Origin: an uncultured Peptococcaceae bacterium
Lineage (GTDB): Bacteria; Bacillota; Peptococcia; Peptococcales; Peptococcaceae
Length of the DNA stretch: 7,949 bases
Assembly (NCBI GenBank): GCA_902462325.1
Contig: CABQBF010000124.1
Location: 1 to 7,949, forward strand
Direction: 5' to 3'
This document shows, piece by piece, positions 1 to 6,862 of this stretch. Each line of letters starts with the position of its first letter. Positions within the stretch are counted from its first letter, which is position 1. The translations under genes and the position numbers were made by a program. The notes under the pieces are model-generated. The model was not told the origin of the DNA and did no database searches. It saw only the letters and a program-made list of their open reading frames with translations.

Positions 1-23
1 ATGATTTTTTCAAAAGTATATTG

Positions 24-109
24 ATGCAAAATTACGCATGACGACCGCTCCTTTCGTGGGAGATTTTTGGTAATGCCCTTTACTCTAGTATATCCTATGT
101 TGGAGCGGT
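24..109 (+). promoter_or_regulatory. Leader of the transporter gene with inverted repeats (possible operator or RNA structure)
   Basis: The 163-base leader holds no gene. An 8-base arm ACCGCTCC (44-51) is matched exactly by GGAGCGGT (102-109). A competing small hairpin is possible because CTCC (48-51) can also pair with GGAG (59-62). Further upstream, ATGC (24-27) and GCAT (36-39) form a small dyad that could be an operator half-site pair. Mutually exclusive pairings of one arm are typical of leader regulation, but no known riboswitch or T-box is recognised. No convincing -35/-10 pair was found; TTGACT at 109-114 lacks a -10 at normal spacing. The regulatory role is inference. Confidence 0.25.
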
Positions 110-163
110 TGACTATATATTTCAACTTAACAGAACCCGGGCATAAAGGAGGAGGGAAATAGA

Positions 164-1570
164 ATGGCAGAAACTTTAGCTGTAAAACAAGGGCCTAGCA
201 CAAAAAAATTAATCATTGGTTGGATTGTAACCATTCTTTTGCCATGTTTGGTTATGCTGCTGCCTGTGAATGAAATCATGACAGCGCAGTTAAAATTATA
301 TTTAGCGATTACGTTGGCGGCAGTATTATTCTTTGTGTTTGAACAGGTGAATAGTACCGTGGTGGCTTTACTATTACCGATAGCGTATGTATTAGTCTTG
401 CAAGCTCCGGCAGAGGCTGTTTATAAACCATGGAGCATGAGCATTCTTTGGATGTTGGTTGGTGGCTTTTTGCTGGCCAATGTGATGGAGCGGGTTGGTT
501 TATTGCGGCGGATTGCCTATAAATGTATTTTGCTGACCGGCGCCAGTTATAAGGGGATTATCTGGGGCATTGCCTTGGCAGGTGTAGTAATTTTCTTGTT
601 GATGCCAAATGATAATGCAGCGGTGCCAATTGCAGCCTTAGCCTATGGGATTTGTCTGTCTTTAAACTTGAAAAAAGGGCCTGAATCGGCTGGTATTATG
701 TTGGCTGCAGCTTTAGCGGCTATGTTGCCTGGATGTTTTTTATTTAACACCGGTGTTTTCATGCAGTTTAGCTTAGGGGAAGCAGTAACCGGACCTTTAA
801 CGATGGGATGGTTTGAGTGGTTGTATCATTGTTTTCCGAATGCATTTTATTATGTAGCATTGTTTTTCGTTATCATCAAAATGTTTGGTAAAAATGCAAA
901 TATGAATGGAAAAGAGTATTTTGCAGCAGAATATAAAGCTATGGGCAAAATGACCAATGATGAAAAGCGGGTTTTGGTCGACATTGCAATTTTGATGGCC
1001 TTTATTTTCAGTAATCCTATTCATCATATTGATGTTTTATGGGGCTTTGCGGTGATTCCATTTTTCATGTATTTGCCAGGTTTGCAAGTAGCAGACGGAG
1101 AAGATTTAAAGAACGTCAACTGGGGCATGATTATTTTCGGCGGCGGTTGCTTGTCAATTGGGACTGTAGCAGGGGTAATGGGCTTTGGTGATTTAATTAG
1201 TCAGGCACTAGTGCCAATTATTGAAGGAAAGAGCTATACGTTTGTATTATTCTTAGTTTATATCGGTTATTTTGTCTTGAATTTTATCATGACGCCTATG
1301 GCAATTACCGTTACCTTTACCTTGCCATTAGCGCAGGTAGCTATGGATATCGGCATGAATCCGGTTGCGCTGTATATCTTGATGGGGAATGCCTCTGACC
1401 AGATTTTATTACCTTATGAAGTTGTACTTTGGTTGGTGTACTTCAGCTTTGGCATGATGCAAATGAAGGATTTTATCAAATTTATGTCAGTGAAAACAGT
1501 GATTAATATGCTTTTCATGTTCTTGTTTATGATTCCCTGGTGGAAGATTAGTGGGTTCCTGGCGTTGTAG
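164..1570 (+). CDS. DASS/SLC13-type anion (dicarboxylate-like) transporter
   Basis: A 468-residue, strongly hydrophobic inner-membrane protein of the divalent anion:sodium symporter type (COG0471-like), probably importing a di- or tricarboxylate or another anion with cations. Hydrophobic spans are seen at about residues 17-35, 44-59, 64-80, 91-107, 132-148, 152-166, 176-196, 225-239, 270-283, 290-305, 318-340, 357-376, 379-395, 415-430 and 445-460. The two family substrate/sodium signatures, usually Ser-Asn-Thr, lie where expected but are altered: PNDN at 148-151 followed by AAVPIAAL, and MTPM at 376-379 followed by AITVTFTLPLA. Substrate choice therefore cannot be inferred from SNT rules. 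The ATG at 164 follows AAAGGAGGAGG (145-155) at ideal spacing. It stands alone, with its own terminator directly downstream. Codon use is more AT-rich than the operon at 2203-6789. Family is fairly secure; substrate is unknown. Confidence 0.85.
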   Translation: MAETLAVKQGPSTKKLIIGWIVTILLPCLVMLLPVNEIMTAQLKLYLAITLAAVLFFVFEQVNSTVVALLLPIAYVLVLQAPAEAVYKPWSMSILWMLVGGFLLANVMERVGLLRRIAYKCILLTGASYKGIIWGIALAGVVIFLLMPNDNAAVPIAALAYGICLSLNLKKGPESAGIMLAAALAAMLPGCFLFNTGVFMQFSLGEAVTGPLTMGWFEWLYHCFPNAFYYVALFFVIIKMFGKNANMNGKEYFAAEYKAMGKMTNDEKRVLVDIAILMAFIFSNPIHHIDVLWGFAVIPFFMYLPGLQVADGEDLKNVNWGMIIFGGGCLSIGTVAGVMGFGDLISQALVPIIEGKSYTFVLFLVYIGYFVLNFIMTPMAITVTFTLPLAQVAMDIGMNPVALYILMGNASDQILLPYEVVLWLVYFSFGMMQMKDFIKFMSVKTVINMLFMFLFMIPWWKISGFLAL

Positions 1571-1620
1571 GCTGGATCAATTTTGTAAAGCGAAATTTAT
1601 AGTTTGACGAAAACTATTCT

Positions 1621-1669
1621 AAAATAGATGTTGGGATTACTCTTTGATATCCCAACATCTATTTTTATT
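1621..1669 (+). terminator. Rho-independent terminator of the transporter gene
   Basis: A perfect 17-bp stem (AAAATAGATGTTGGGAT at 1621-1637 with its complement at 1649-1665) closes an 11-base loop and runs into a T-rich tail (TTTTTATT). The A-rich 5' arm makes it potentially bidirectional. A second small perfect hairpin, ATAGTTT/AAACTAT (1599-1617), lies just before it. It sits about 50 bases after the transporter stop and before the IS200-like remnant. Confidence 0.85.
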
Positions 1670-1720
1670 GAACGTAAAGAGAAAAAACACGCTATGTGTG
1701 TGGAGGAGAAAATGGAGCAT

Positions 1721-1784
1721 AAAAACACCTTCTGATATAATAAAATCAAGCCCGCCAGCTTGAAAAAAATCAGGAGGTGTTTTT
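1721..1784 (+). promoter_or_regulatory. tnpA leader hairpin hiding the ribosome binding site
   Basis: AAAAACACCTTCTGA (1721-1735) pairs with TCAGGAGGTGTTTTT (1770-1784), 15 positions with one mismatch. The Shine-Dalgarno AGGAGG (1772-1777) lies in the 3' arm. Inside the loop, CAAGC (1749-1753) pairs with GCTTG (1758-1762) around CCGCCA. Sequestration of the tnpA start region by a leader stem-loop is known for IS200, where it keeps transposase synthesis very low; here the structure survived loss of most of the gene. Confidence 0.75.
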
Positions 1785-1978
1785 ATGTCGAAAGACAATA
1801 AGAGTTTAGCACATACAAAATGGAATTGCAAATATCATATGTGAGTACAGTAGGAGCAAACAAAAAAGTGATAGAAGAATATATAAGAAATCAGTTGAAA
1901 GAGGACATGATAGCAGATGGGATCAGTATGAAAGAATATAAGGATCCGTTTGAAGATAAGGATGAACTTAAGGATTAG
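1785..1978 (+). pseudogene. tnpA: IS200-family transposase TnpA, internally deleted
   Basis: The ATG at 1785 lies 7 bases after AGGAGG and begins MSKDNKSLAHTKWNCKYH, a typical start of the HUH (Y1) transposase TnpA. The frame then meets TGA at 1842-1844. From about 1838 another frame reads YVSTVGANKKVIEEYIRNQL and continues through an acidic, SMKEYKDPF-containing tail to TAG at 1976-1978, which is a typical TnpA C-terminus. Only about 63 of the usual roughly 130-150 codons remain. The missing centre would have carried the HUH histidines and the catalytic tyrosine. The joint falls at a TAT triplet that fits both sides (around 1836-1842), suggesting deletion through very short homology. The gene cannot make active transposase. 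Confidence 0.85.
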
Positions 1979-2004
1979 CCGGTAAAATTTGCAAGCGGCG
2001 AACC

Positions 2005-2034
2005 TTACCATGAGCCTTTAGGCTCGGCTGGTAA
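2005..2034 (+). repeat. First right-end hairpin of the IS200-like remnant
   Basis: TTACCA (2005-2010) pairs with TGGTAA (2029-2034). Inside this, GAGCC (2012-2016) pairs with GGCTC (2021-2025) around the loop TTTA, with a small asymmetric bulge (T2011 against GGC). It lies 27 bases after the tnpA stop and belongs to the structured right end of the element. Confidence 0.65.
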
Positions 2035-2060
2035 TAGGCCTTTATAGGGCATATGCGAAA

Positions 2061-2079
2061 CCCCACCTTGAGGGTGGGG
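2061..2079 (+). repeat. GC-rich right-end hairpin of the IS200-like remnant
   Basis: CCCCACC (2061-2067) pairs perfectly with GGTGGGG (2073-2079) around TTGAG. Subterminal imperfect hairpins like this are the strand-specific sites bound by TnpA in IS200/IS605 elements, so the element's right cleavage site should lie a short distance downstream, probably by about 2100. It has no T-tract, so it is unlikely to be a terminator. Confidence 0.65.
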
Positions 2080-2113
2080 CGCTCATTTCCCAAGCTTTTC
2101 TCTACCTATATTC

Positions 2114-2145
2114 TTGCACTTCCCCCCGAATTATTGTAATATAAA
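2114..2145 (+). promoter_or_regulatory. Candidate sigma-A promoter of the VWA-AAA-LRR operon
   Basis: TTGCAC (2114-2119) and TAATAT (2137-2142) are 17 bases apart, which suits a housekeeping promoter; TATAAA (2140-2145) is an overlapping alternative -10. The location, just outside the IS200-like remnant and 60 bases before the first gene, fits. A dyad ATCCGA/TCGGAT (2165-2170 and 2178-2183) lies between it and the ribosome binding site and could be an operator or leader hairpin. All by eye. Confidence 0.4.
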
Positions 2146-2186
2146 ATAACAAAAACGGGTATAAATCCGATAGAGATTCGGATAGA

Positions 2187-2196
2187 AAGGGAGGTG
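2187..2196 (+). promoter_or_regulatory. Ribosome binding site that sets the start of the VWA gene
   Basis: The sequence AAGGGAGGTG at 2187-2196 is a near-perfect Shine-Dalgarno site placed 8 bases (measured from GGAGG) before the ATG at 2203. The in-frame GTG at 2194 overlaps this site, so it is not a credible start; the protein should begin MLVPDQ. Confidence 0.8.
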
Positions 2197-2202
2197 CTGC
2201 TG

Positions 2203-3627
2203 ATGTTGGTGCCTGATCAGGTACGGGTGGAGCAGATGGAAGGCTTGGCCAAAGAGGTGATGCAGTTTTCCCGTGATACGTTGGCGGTGAAGCTACGGTT
2301 TCTCAATCCGGCGCTGAGCCGATTGGAACTGCTTCCGTCCACATGGCCGTTGGCTACCGACGGTGTGCGGCTGTTGTATGATCCGGTGTATGTGCTGCAT
2401 GCTTACGCCAAGGAGAGAACCATGCCGGTGCGCAGTTATCTGCATGTGGTGCTGCATTGCGTGTTTCAGCATTTTTATGTGGATTTGCGCATTGACCAGA
2501 CCATTTGGAATTTGGCCTGCGATATGGCAGTGGAAGCTATGATTACAGAAATGGGGCTGGACTGTGCGCGGGTGGAACGGGAGCAGGGCCAGCAGGAGGC
2601 GCTGGCGCCTATCCGGAAAGCCGTTGGACAATTAACTGCGGAAAAGCTTTATCATTATCTGCTGCGCCATCGGCCCGATGTGGACAGTTTGGTGCAGCTT
2701 TCGCGGCTGTTTTGGGCCGATGAGCATGAAGCCTGGTATATTGCTTCCGTTACCGATGAGTGGAATGAACAGGGAGAACGGGCTTCGAAGGAAGCCGGCG
2801 ATTCGGACAAGGAAGGCGATGTGGAAGCCAACCATCAGTTTTCGGAGGACGCCGACCGCATGGCGCAGGCCAAGCGGCTGTTGCGGGAGCAATGGGAAGC
2901 GGTTTCCCAGCGGTTGCAGGTGGATTTGGAAACCTTCTCTAAACAAACCGGCGACAGGGCCTTGGGGCTGATGCAGAATTTGGCGGCGGTTAATCGGGAA
3001 ACCTACGATTATGCCCGCTTTCTGAAAAAATTTGCCGCGCTGGGCGAAGTGATGCAAGTCAATGACGATGAGTTCGATTATATTTTTTATACCTACGGCT
3101 TGCAGCTATATCAGAATATTCCGTTGATTGAGCCGCTGGAATATAAAGAAGTAAAACGGGTCAAGGAGTTTGTGATTGCCATTGATACGTCCGGTTCGGT
3201 CAGCGGCGAGCTGGTGCAGACCTTTGTGCAGAAAACCTATAACATGCTCATGCAGCAGGAAAGCTTTTTTACCAAAATCAATCTGCACATCCTCCAATGC
3301 GACGCTGTGATTCAAGAGGATGTAAAAATTACAAATCAAGAAGAGTTTGCCCGCTATCTGGCCAATATGCAGTTAAAAGGCTCCGGCGGCACCGATTTTC
3401 GTCCGGTGTTCCGGCATGTGGACAAAATGCTGCGCGACCAGGAGTTTACCAACCTCAAGGGGTTACTCTATTTTACCGATGGTCAGGGCGTTTTTCCGGA
3501 ACGGCAACCTGCTTATCAGACGGCCTTTGTTTTTATCCAGGACGATTATAAGGAGCCGGAGGTGCCGCCGTGGGCCATCAAGCTGGTGCTGCAGCGCTAT
3601 GAACTGGAAGCCGATGGAGTAAATTGA
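2203..3627 (+). CDS. VWA domain protein with metallopeptidase-like N-terminus (COG3864/DUF2201 type)
   Basis: A soluble 474-residue protein with no signal peptide or membrane span. Residues are counted from the ATG at 2203. About 1-150 resemble the DUF2201 N-terminal putative metallopeptidase region: LHVVLHCVFQH at 80-90 followed by WNLACDMAVEAMI at 102-114. The expected HExxH here reads H81-V-V-L-H85, with Val where the catalytic Glu would be, so protease activity is doubtful. A charged, acidic linker spans about 185-240. The C-terminal VWA domain (about 320-474) has a complete MIDAS: DTSGS at 328-332, Thr397 in SGGTDF and Asp426 in YFTDG, so it should bind a divalent metal and a ligand. It is the first gene of the operon, 22 nt before the AAA+ gene. 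VWA/MoxR pairs usually cooperate in remodelling or metal-cofactor assembly; the client here is unknown. Domain calls are strong, function is inference. Confidence 0.85.
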   Translation: MLVPDQVRVEQMEGLAKEVMQFSRDTLAVKLRFLNPALSRLELLPSTWPLATDGVRLLYDPVYVLHAYAKERTMPVRSYLHVVLHCVFQHFYVDLRIDQTIWNLACDMAVEAMITEMGLDCARVEREQGQQEALAPIRKAVGQLTAEKLYHYLLRHRPDVDSLVQLSRLFWADEHEAWYIASVTDEWNEQGERASKEAGDSDKEGDVEANHQFSEDADRMAQAKRLLREQWEAVSQRLQVDLETFSKQTGDRALGLMQNLAAVNRETYDYARFLKKFAALGEVMQVNDDEFDYIFYTYGLQLYQNIPLIEPLEYKEVKRVKEFVIAIDTSGSVSGELVQTFVQKTYNMLMQQESFFTKINLHILQCDAVIQEDVKITNQEEFARYLANMQLKGSGGTDFRPVFRHVDKMLRDQEFTNLKGLLYFTDGQGVFPERQPAYQTAFVFIQDDYKEPEVPPWAIKLVLQRYELEADGVN

Positions 3628-3649
3628 AACGAGAGCGAAGGAGTACGCG

Positions 3650-5182
3650 ATGAATATCAAAAAAGCAAAAGAGCAGATTAAAAATGCGATGACAGCCTAT
3701 TTTACCAAGGATGAACGGGGCCATTATGTGGTGCCCCTGCAAAAGCAGCGGCCTATTTTTCTGATGGGGCCTCCGGGGATTGGCAAAACGGCCATCATGG
3801 AACAGGTGGCCGGCGAGCTGGGCGTGGGTATGCTGTCCTACTCGATGACCCATCATACCCGGCAGAGCGCGCTGGGCTTGCCCTATATTGCCCATAAACA
3901 GTATGGCGGAAAAGAGTATGCGGTGTCCGAATATACCATGAGCGAGATTATCGCTTCCGTTTACGATTTGATGGAAGAAACCGGCGTGAAAGAGGGCATT
4001 TTGTTTTTGGACGAAATCAACTGTGTGTCGGAAACCTTAGCGCCCATTATGCTGCAATTTTTGCAGTATAAGGTGTTTGGCCGTCATCGGGTGCCCGACG
4101 GCTGGGTGGTGGTGACAGCCGGCAATCCGCCCGAATATAACAATTCGGTGCGGGAGTTTGACGTTGTAACTTGGGACCGCTTAAAACGCATTGATATTGA
4201 GCCTGATTTTGACGTGTGGAAGGAATACGCCTACAAAACCGGCGTGCATGCGGCGGTGCTGACCTATCTGGAAATCCGCAAGGAGCATTTTTATCAGATT
4301 GAGTCCACTGTGGACGGCAAGCGGTTTGTGACTGCTCGAGGCTGGGATGATTTGAGCCAGATGCTCAAGCTCTATGAAGTGCACAATTTATCTGTGGATG
4401 AGGATTTGGTGGGGCAGTATTTGCAGAATGGCAAAATTGCCAAGAGCTTTGCCGCCTATTATGAGTTGTTCAACAAGTATCGCAGCGATTATCAGGTAGA
4501 GCAGATTTTAGCCGGTGATGTCAGCGACGAGATAAAAGAGCGGGCGAAAGCGGCCGGTTTTGATGAACGGCTGTCGCTGATTGGGCTGTTGCTGGACGCT
4601 GTGACCGCCCAGGTGCGGCAGGTGATTAACGGGAAAAAGGTGCTGGAGCAGTTGATGCAGGTGCTGAAGCAGTTTCGGGTACAGGCGGCCAAAAAGGGCC
4701 AGCAGCCCTTGGCGGTGTTGGAGCAGCTAAGGGAGGCCGAGCGCAAAAAGCTGGAGAATGGCCGCAAAGCGGGCAGTCTTTCCGCCGATGGGCAGGCCCA
4801 GATGGAAGCCTTGTTGGCCATGCTGGAAGCAGACTGCGACAGCATCGCCCAAGAAACCGACGGGATGAATGCCTTTGGTCTTTTGAAGATGGATTTCGAC
4901 AGCCGGGTGAAGGGCTTAAAACAGGAGGGACAGGAAAAGACGGTGCTGTTGGACAATCTGTTTACCTTTGCCGAGGAGGTATTCCCCAACGGTCATGAGC
5001 TGCTGATTATCGTAACGGAGCTAACCGCCAATTACTACACCGCCAAATATATCAGCGAATACGGCTGTGAAAAATATTTTGCCCATAATCAGGAGCTGCT
5101 TTTCTATGAGCGGCAGAAAAAAATCATGCAGGAGCTGGATTTGTTAGATTTGGACTGGCAGACTGAGGCCGGCGCGCTATGA
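3650..5182 (+). CDS. MoxR-type AAA+ ATPase with long helical C-terminus
   Basis: A soluble 510-residue AAA+ ATPase of the MoxR/AAA_5 kind. Visible motifs: Walker A GPPGIGKT (40-47), Walker B ILFLDE (117-122) followed by INCVSE, sensor 1 TAGNPPEYNNS (156-166, Asn159), a probable arginine finger in DVVTWDRLKR (171-180), and a probable sensor 2 arginine in VTARGWDDL (227-235). The core ends near residue 290. The remaining roughly 220 residues are predicted helical and charged, including a likely coiled segment at about 325-400, and make it longer than simple MoxR proteins (about 300-330 residues). The ATG at 3650 is 6 bases after AAGGAG. The stop overlaps the next start (ATGA). By family precedent it should use ATP hydrolysis to remodel a client with the VWA partner encoded just upstream. 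The ATPase call is secure; the biological role is not known. Confidence 0.9.
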   Translation: MNIKKAKEQIKNAMTAYFTKDERGHYVVPLQKQRPIFLMGPPGIGKTAIMEQVAGELGVGMLSYSMTHHTRQSALGLPYIAHKQYGGKEYAVSEYTMSEIIASVYDLMEETGVKEGILFLDEINCVSETLAPIMLQFLQYKVFGRHRVPDGWVVVTAGNPPEYNNSVREFDVVTWDRLKRIDIEPDFDVWKEYAYKTGVHAAVLTYLEIRKEHFYQIESTVDGKRFVTARGWDDLSQMLKLYEVHNLSVDEDLVGQYLQNGKIAKSFAAYYELFNKYRSDYQVEQILAGDVSDEIKERAKAAGFDERLSLIGLLLDAVTAQVRQVINGKKVLEQLMQVLKQFRVQAAKKGQQPLAVLEQLREAERKKLENGRKAGSLSADGQAQMEALLAMLEADCDSIAQETDGMNAFGLLKMDFDSRVKGLKQEGQEKTVLLDNLFTFAEEVFPNGHELLIIVTELTANYYTAKYISEYGCEKYFAHNQELLFYERQKKIMQELDLLDLDWQTEAGAL

Positions 5183-6789
5183 GTGATTTTACTATCCAGC
5201 AGGGCGTGTTAAAGCAATACACCGGCAGCGAGGCGGTGGTTGCGGTTCCCGACGGTGTACAGGAGATTGGCTACGGCGCGTTCCGTGGCGACAGCACCGT
5301 TCGGCAGGTGGTGCTGCCGGACGGTGTGCGAAAGATTGGCAGCATGGCCTTTGCCGGCTGCGGGGCATTGGAGCAGATTAGGATACCGCCGACGGTTGTG
5401 GAGATTGGCTATAGTGCTTTTGAGCGCTGTGGGCAGCTAAGGGCGGTTCAACTGCCGGAGGGCTTGGTGCTGCTGGACCGTATGGCCTTTTTGGGCTGCA
5501 CCGCTTTGGTTACGATTGGTTTTCCAAATTCGCTGCGCACGGTAGGGCGGGACGCGTTCCAAGATACGGCGTGGCTGGCTGCCCAACCGGACGGCGTGGT
5601 GTATGCAGGCAGGCTGGCCCTGTTTTACAAGGGCGCCGTTACCCAAGCCGACATCAAGGCAGGTACGGTGAAGGTCTGTGTGGACGCTTTTCGTAATTGC
5701 AGCAGCCTGGCGGCGGTGACGTTGCCGGAAAGCTTGCAGGAGATTGGGGACCGCGCTTTTCAAAATTGCCGCAAGCTAAAGCAAATTACCATTCCGCAGC
5801 AGGTAAGGGCCATTGGTTATCGGGCCTTTGATGAGTGCGGCAAGCTGCAGGTGCTGCTGGAAAGTGACAAGCCAGCCATTGGCAAGGGCTGTTTTCCCGA
5901 TAACGCCGTGGTGCGCATTACTCGCATGGACCCGGCCAAGCTGCCCGATAATGTGCGGCACAGCGCGATTTTGGCCTTTGCCGAGGATTGGTGCAATGGG
6001 AAATCGTTGGACGGAGCCTTTTGCAAGCGGTTTTTCAAATATGTGCAGAGCCGGCGGAAGCTGTTGTATCCTGTGGCGCTGGAGCATTGGAATTTATTGC
6101 AGTTGATGTTGCAAACGGCTATGATTCCGTTAGAGGATGTGGACGGTATCTTGGACTCCATTTTGGCCGGCGAGCAGGCAGAGGCTGTTGCGGCTCTGTT
6201 GCAATATAAACAGACGTTGACCGAGGGAACCGCTACCGGTTTTTTGGACAGTTGGGACGATTTAGAATTGGGCTGGGACTTGTCTATGACAGAAAAAAGT
6301 CCGGACGATTTGGCGCGGCAGTGGGGTACCAAAAGAATGGGCGACGGCACCTGGACGTTGCTGCTCTATCGCGGGAAGGATGTGGACGTAACGGTGCCCA
6401 ACCGCATTGGAGAACAGGTGATTACCGCCATTGCACCGGCCGCCTGCAGTCCGGAGCGTTACGGCATTAAGCGGGAAACCGCCCAGCAGCGGCGCAGTAT
6501 GGTTTCTGTCACTGTCCTGGAGGGTATCGCCAAAATCGGCAATCATGCCTTTGCCGGCTGTGACAATCTGCGGCAGGTAGTTTTGCCGGAAAGCGTGATA
6601 GAGATTGGCTACGAAGCCTTCCGCGATTGTAAGCAGCTCACCGAAGTGGTGCTTCCGCAGAGCGTGGAAAAAATCGGACGGGGAGCTTTTGCTGGCTGCA
6701 CCAGCTTGACCAGTATCCGCATTCCGAAGGAGGCGCAGGTGGCAGACGACGCTTTTGCCGGTTGTCCGGCTGTTCCGACAGTGGAGTAA
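5179..6789 (+). CDS. Cytoplasmic BspA-type leucine-rich repeat (LRR_5) protein, third member of the operon
   Basis: A 536-residue protein with two LRR_5 blocks. The N-terminal block has five repeats in strict 23-residue register (starting at 27, 50, 73, 96 and 119, core pattern IGxxAFxxCxxLxxVxLP). It is then interrupted by a QPDGVVYAG...YKG hairpin (136-152) and resumes at about 163, 186 and 209. The C-terminal block repeats at about 450, 473, 496 and 519. Between them, about 255-350 is helical (KRFFKYVQSRRKLLYPVALE, then AEAVAALLQYKQ) with a faint ankyrin-like look, followed by a segment around 360-420 starting a new beta-rich unit. There is no signal peptide, sorting signal or membrane span, unlike many surface BspA proteins. 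The start overlaps the AAA+ stop by 4 nt and has only a weak GAGG before it, implying translational coupling. It is probably a protein-binding adaptor or target recogniser for the AAA+/VWA pair (inference). Confidence 0.85.
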   Translation: MSDFTIQQGVLKQYTGSEAVVAVPDGVQEIGYGAFRGDSTVRQVVLPDGVRKIGSMAFAGCGALEQIRIPPTVVEIGYSAFERCGQLRAVQLPEGLVLLDRMAFLGCTALVTIGFPNSLRTVGRDAFQDTAWLAAQPDGVVYAGRLALFYKGAVTQADIKAGTVKVCVDAFRNCSSLAAVTLPESLQEIGDRAFQNCRKLKQITIPQQVRAIGYRAFDECGKLQVLLESDKPAIGKGCFPDNAVVRITRMDPAKLPDNVRHSAILAFAEDWCNGKSLDGAFCKRFFKYVQSRRKLLYPVALEHWNLLQLMLQTAMIPLEDVDGILDSILAGEQAEAVAALLQYKQTLTEGTATGFLDSWDDLELGWDLSMTEKSPDDLARQWGTKRMGDGTWTLLLYRGKDVDVTVPNRIGEQVITAIAPAACSPERYGIKRETAQQRRSMVSVTVLEGIAKIGNHAFAGCDNLRQVVLPESVIEIGYEAFRDCKQLTEVVLPQSVEKIGRGAFAGCTSLTSIRIPKEAQVADDAFAGCPAVPTVE

Positions 6790-6862
6790 GGCTGGCAGGC
6801 ACAGCACGGAAAAGGCGGTGAGCGCATGGGCGAACGGGCTGGTTTTGGTTTGGAGCTTATAT

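Larger units (their letters stand above)
1675..2100 (+). mobile_element. Internally deleted IS200/IS605-type element (MITE-like); outer limits approximate
   Basis: This otherwise gene-free stretch is a remnant of a tnpA-only IS200-like insertion sequence. In order it holds a left region with a weak ACAC/GTGT hairpin (1687-1699), the long structured tnpA leader (1721-1784), the first codons of TnpA, a deletion joint, the last codons of TnpA (stop 1976-1978), and a right end with two strong hairpins (2005-2034 and 2061-2079). No terminal inverted repeats or target duplication are evident, as expected for this family, so the ends cannot be set exactly. With both ends kept and the transposase mostly lost, the element could move only if a full-length relative supplies TnpA in trans. 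No tnpB or guide-RNA region was seen. Confidence 0.8.

Noticed and set aside
2061..2079. GC-rich hairpin considered as a rho-independent terminator
   Set aside because: No T-tract follows; it fits better as an IS200-type right-end hairpin.
1675..2100. Possible TnpB guide-RNA region or CRISPR-like repeats
   Set aside because: No tnpB coding, no repeated units with spacers; the hairpins are single copies explained by the IS200-like ends.
2194..2202. GTG at 2194 as start of the VWA gene
   Set aside because: It overlaps the Shine-Dalgarno sequence itself; ATG at 2203 has correct spacing.
4492..4989. Long minus-strand open frame opposite the AAA+ gene, and similar ones opposite the LRR and VWA genes
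   Set aside because: They lie fully inside well-supported genes, have composition typical of antisense shadows and show no domain pattern.
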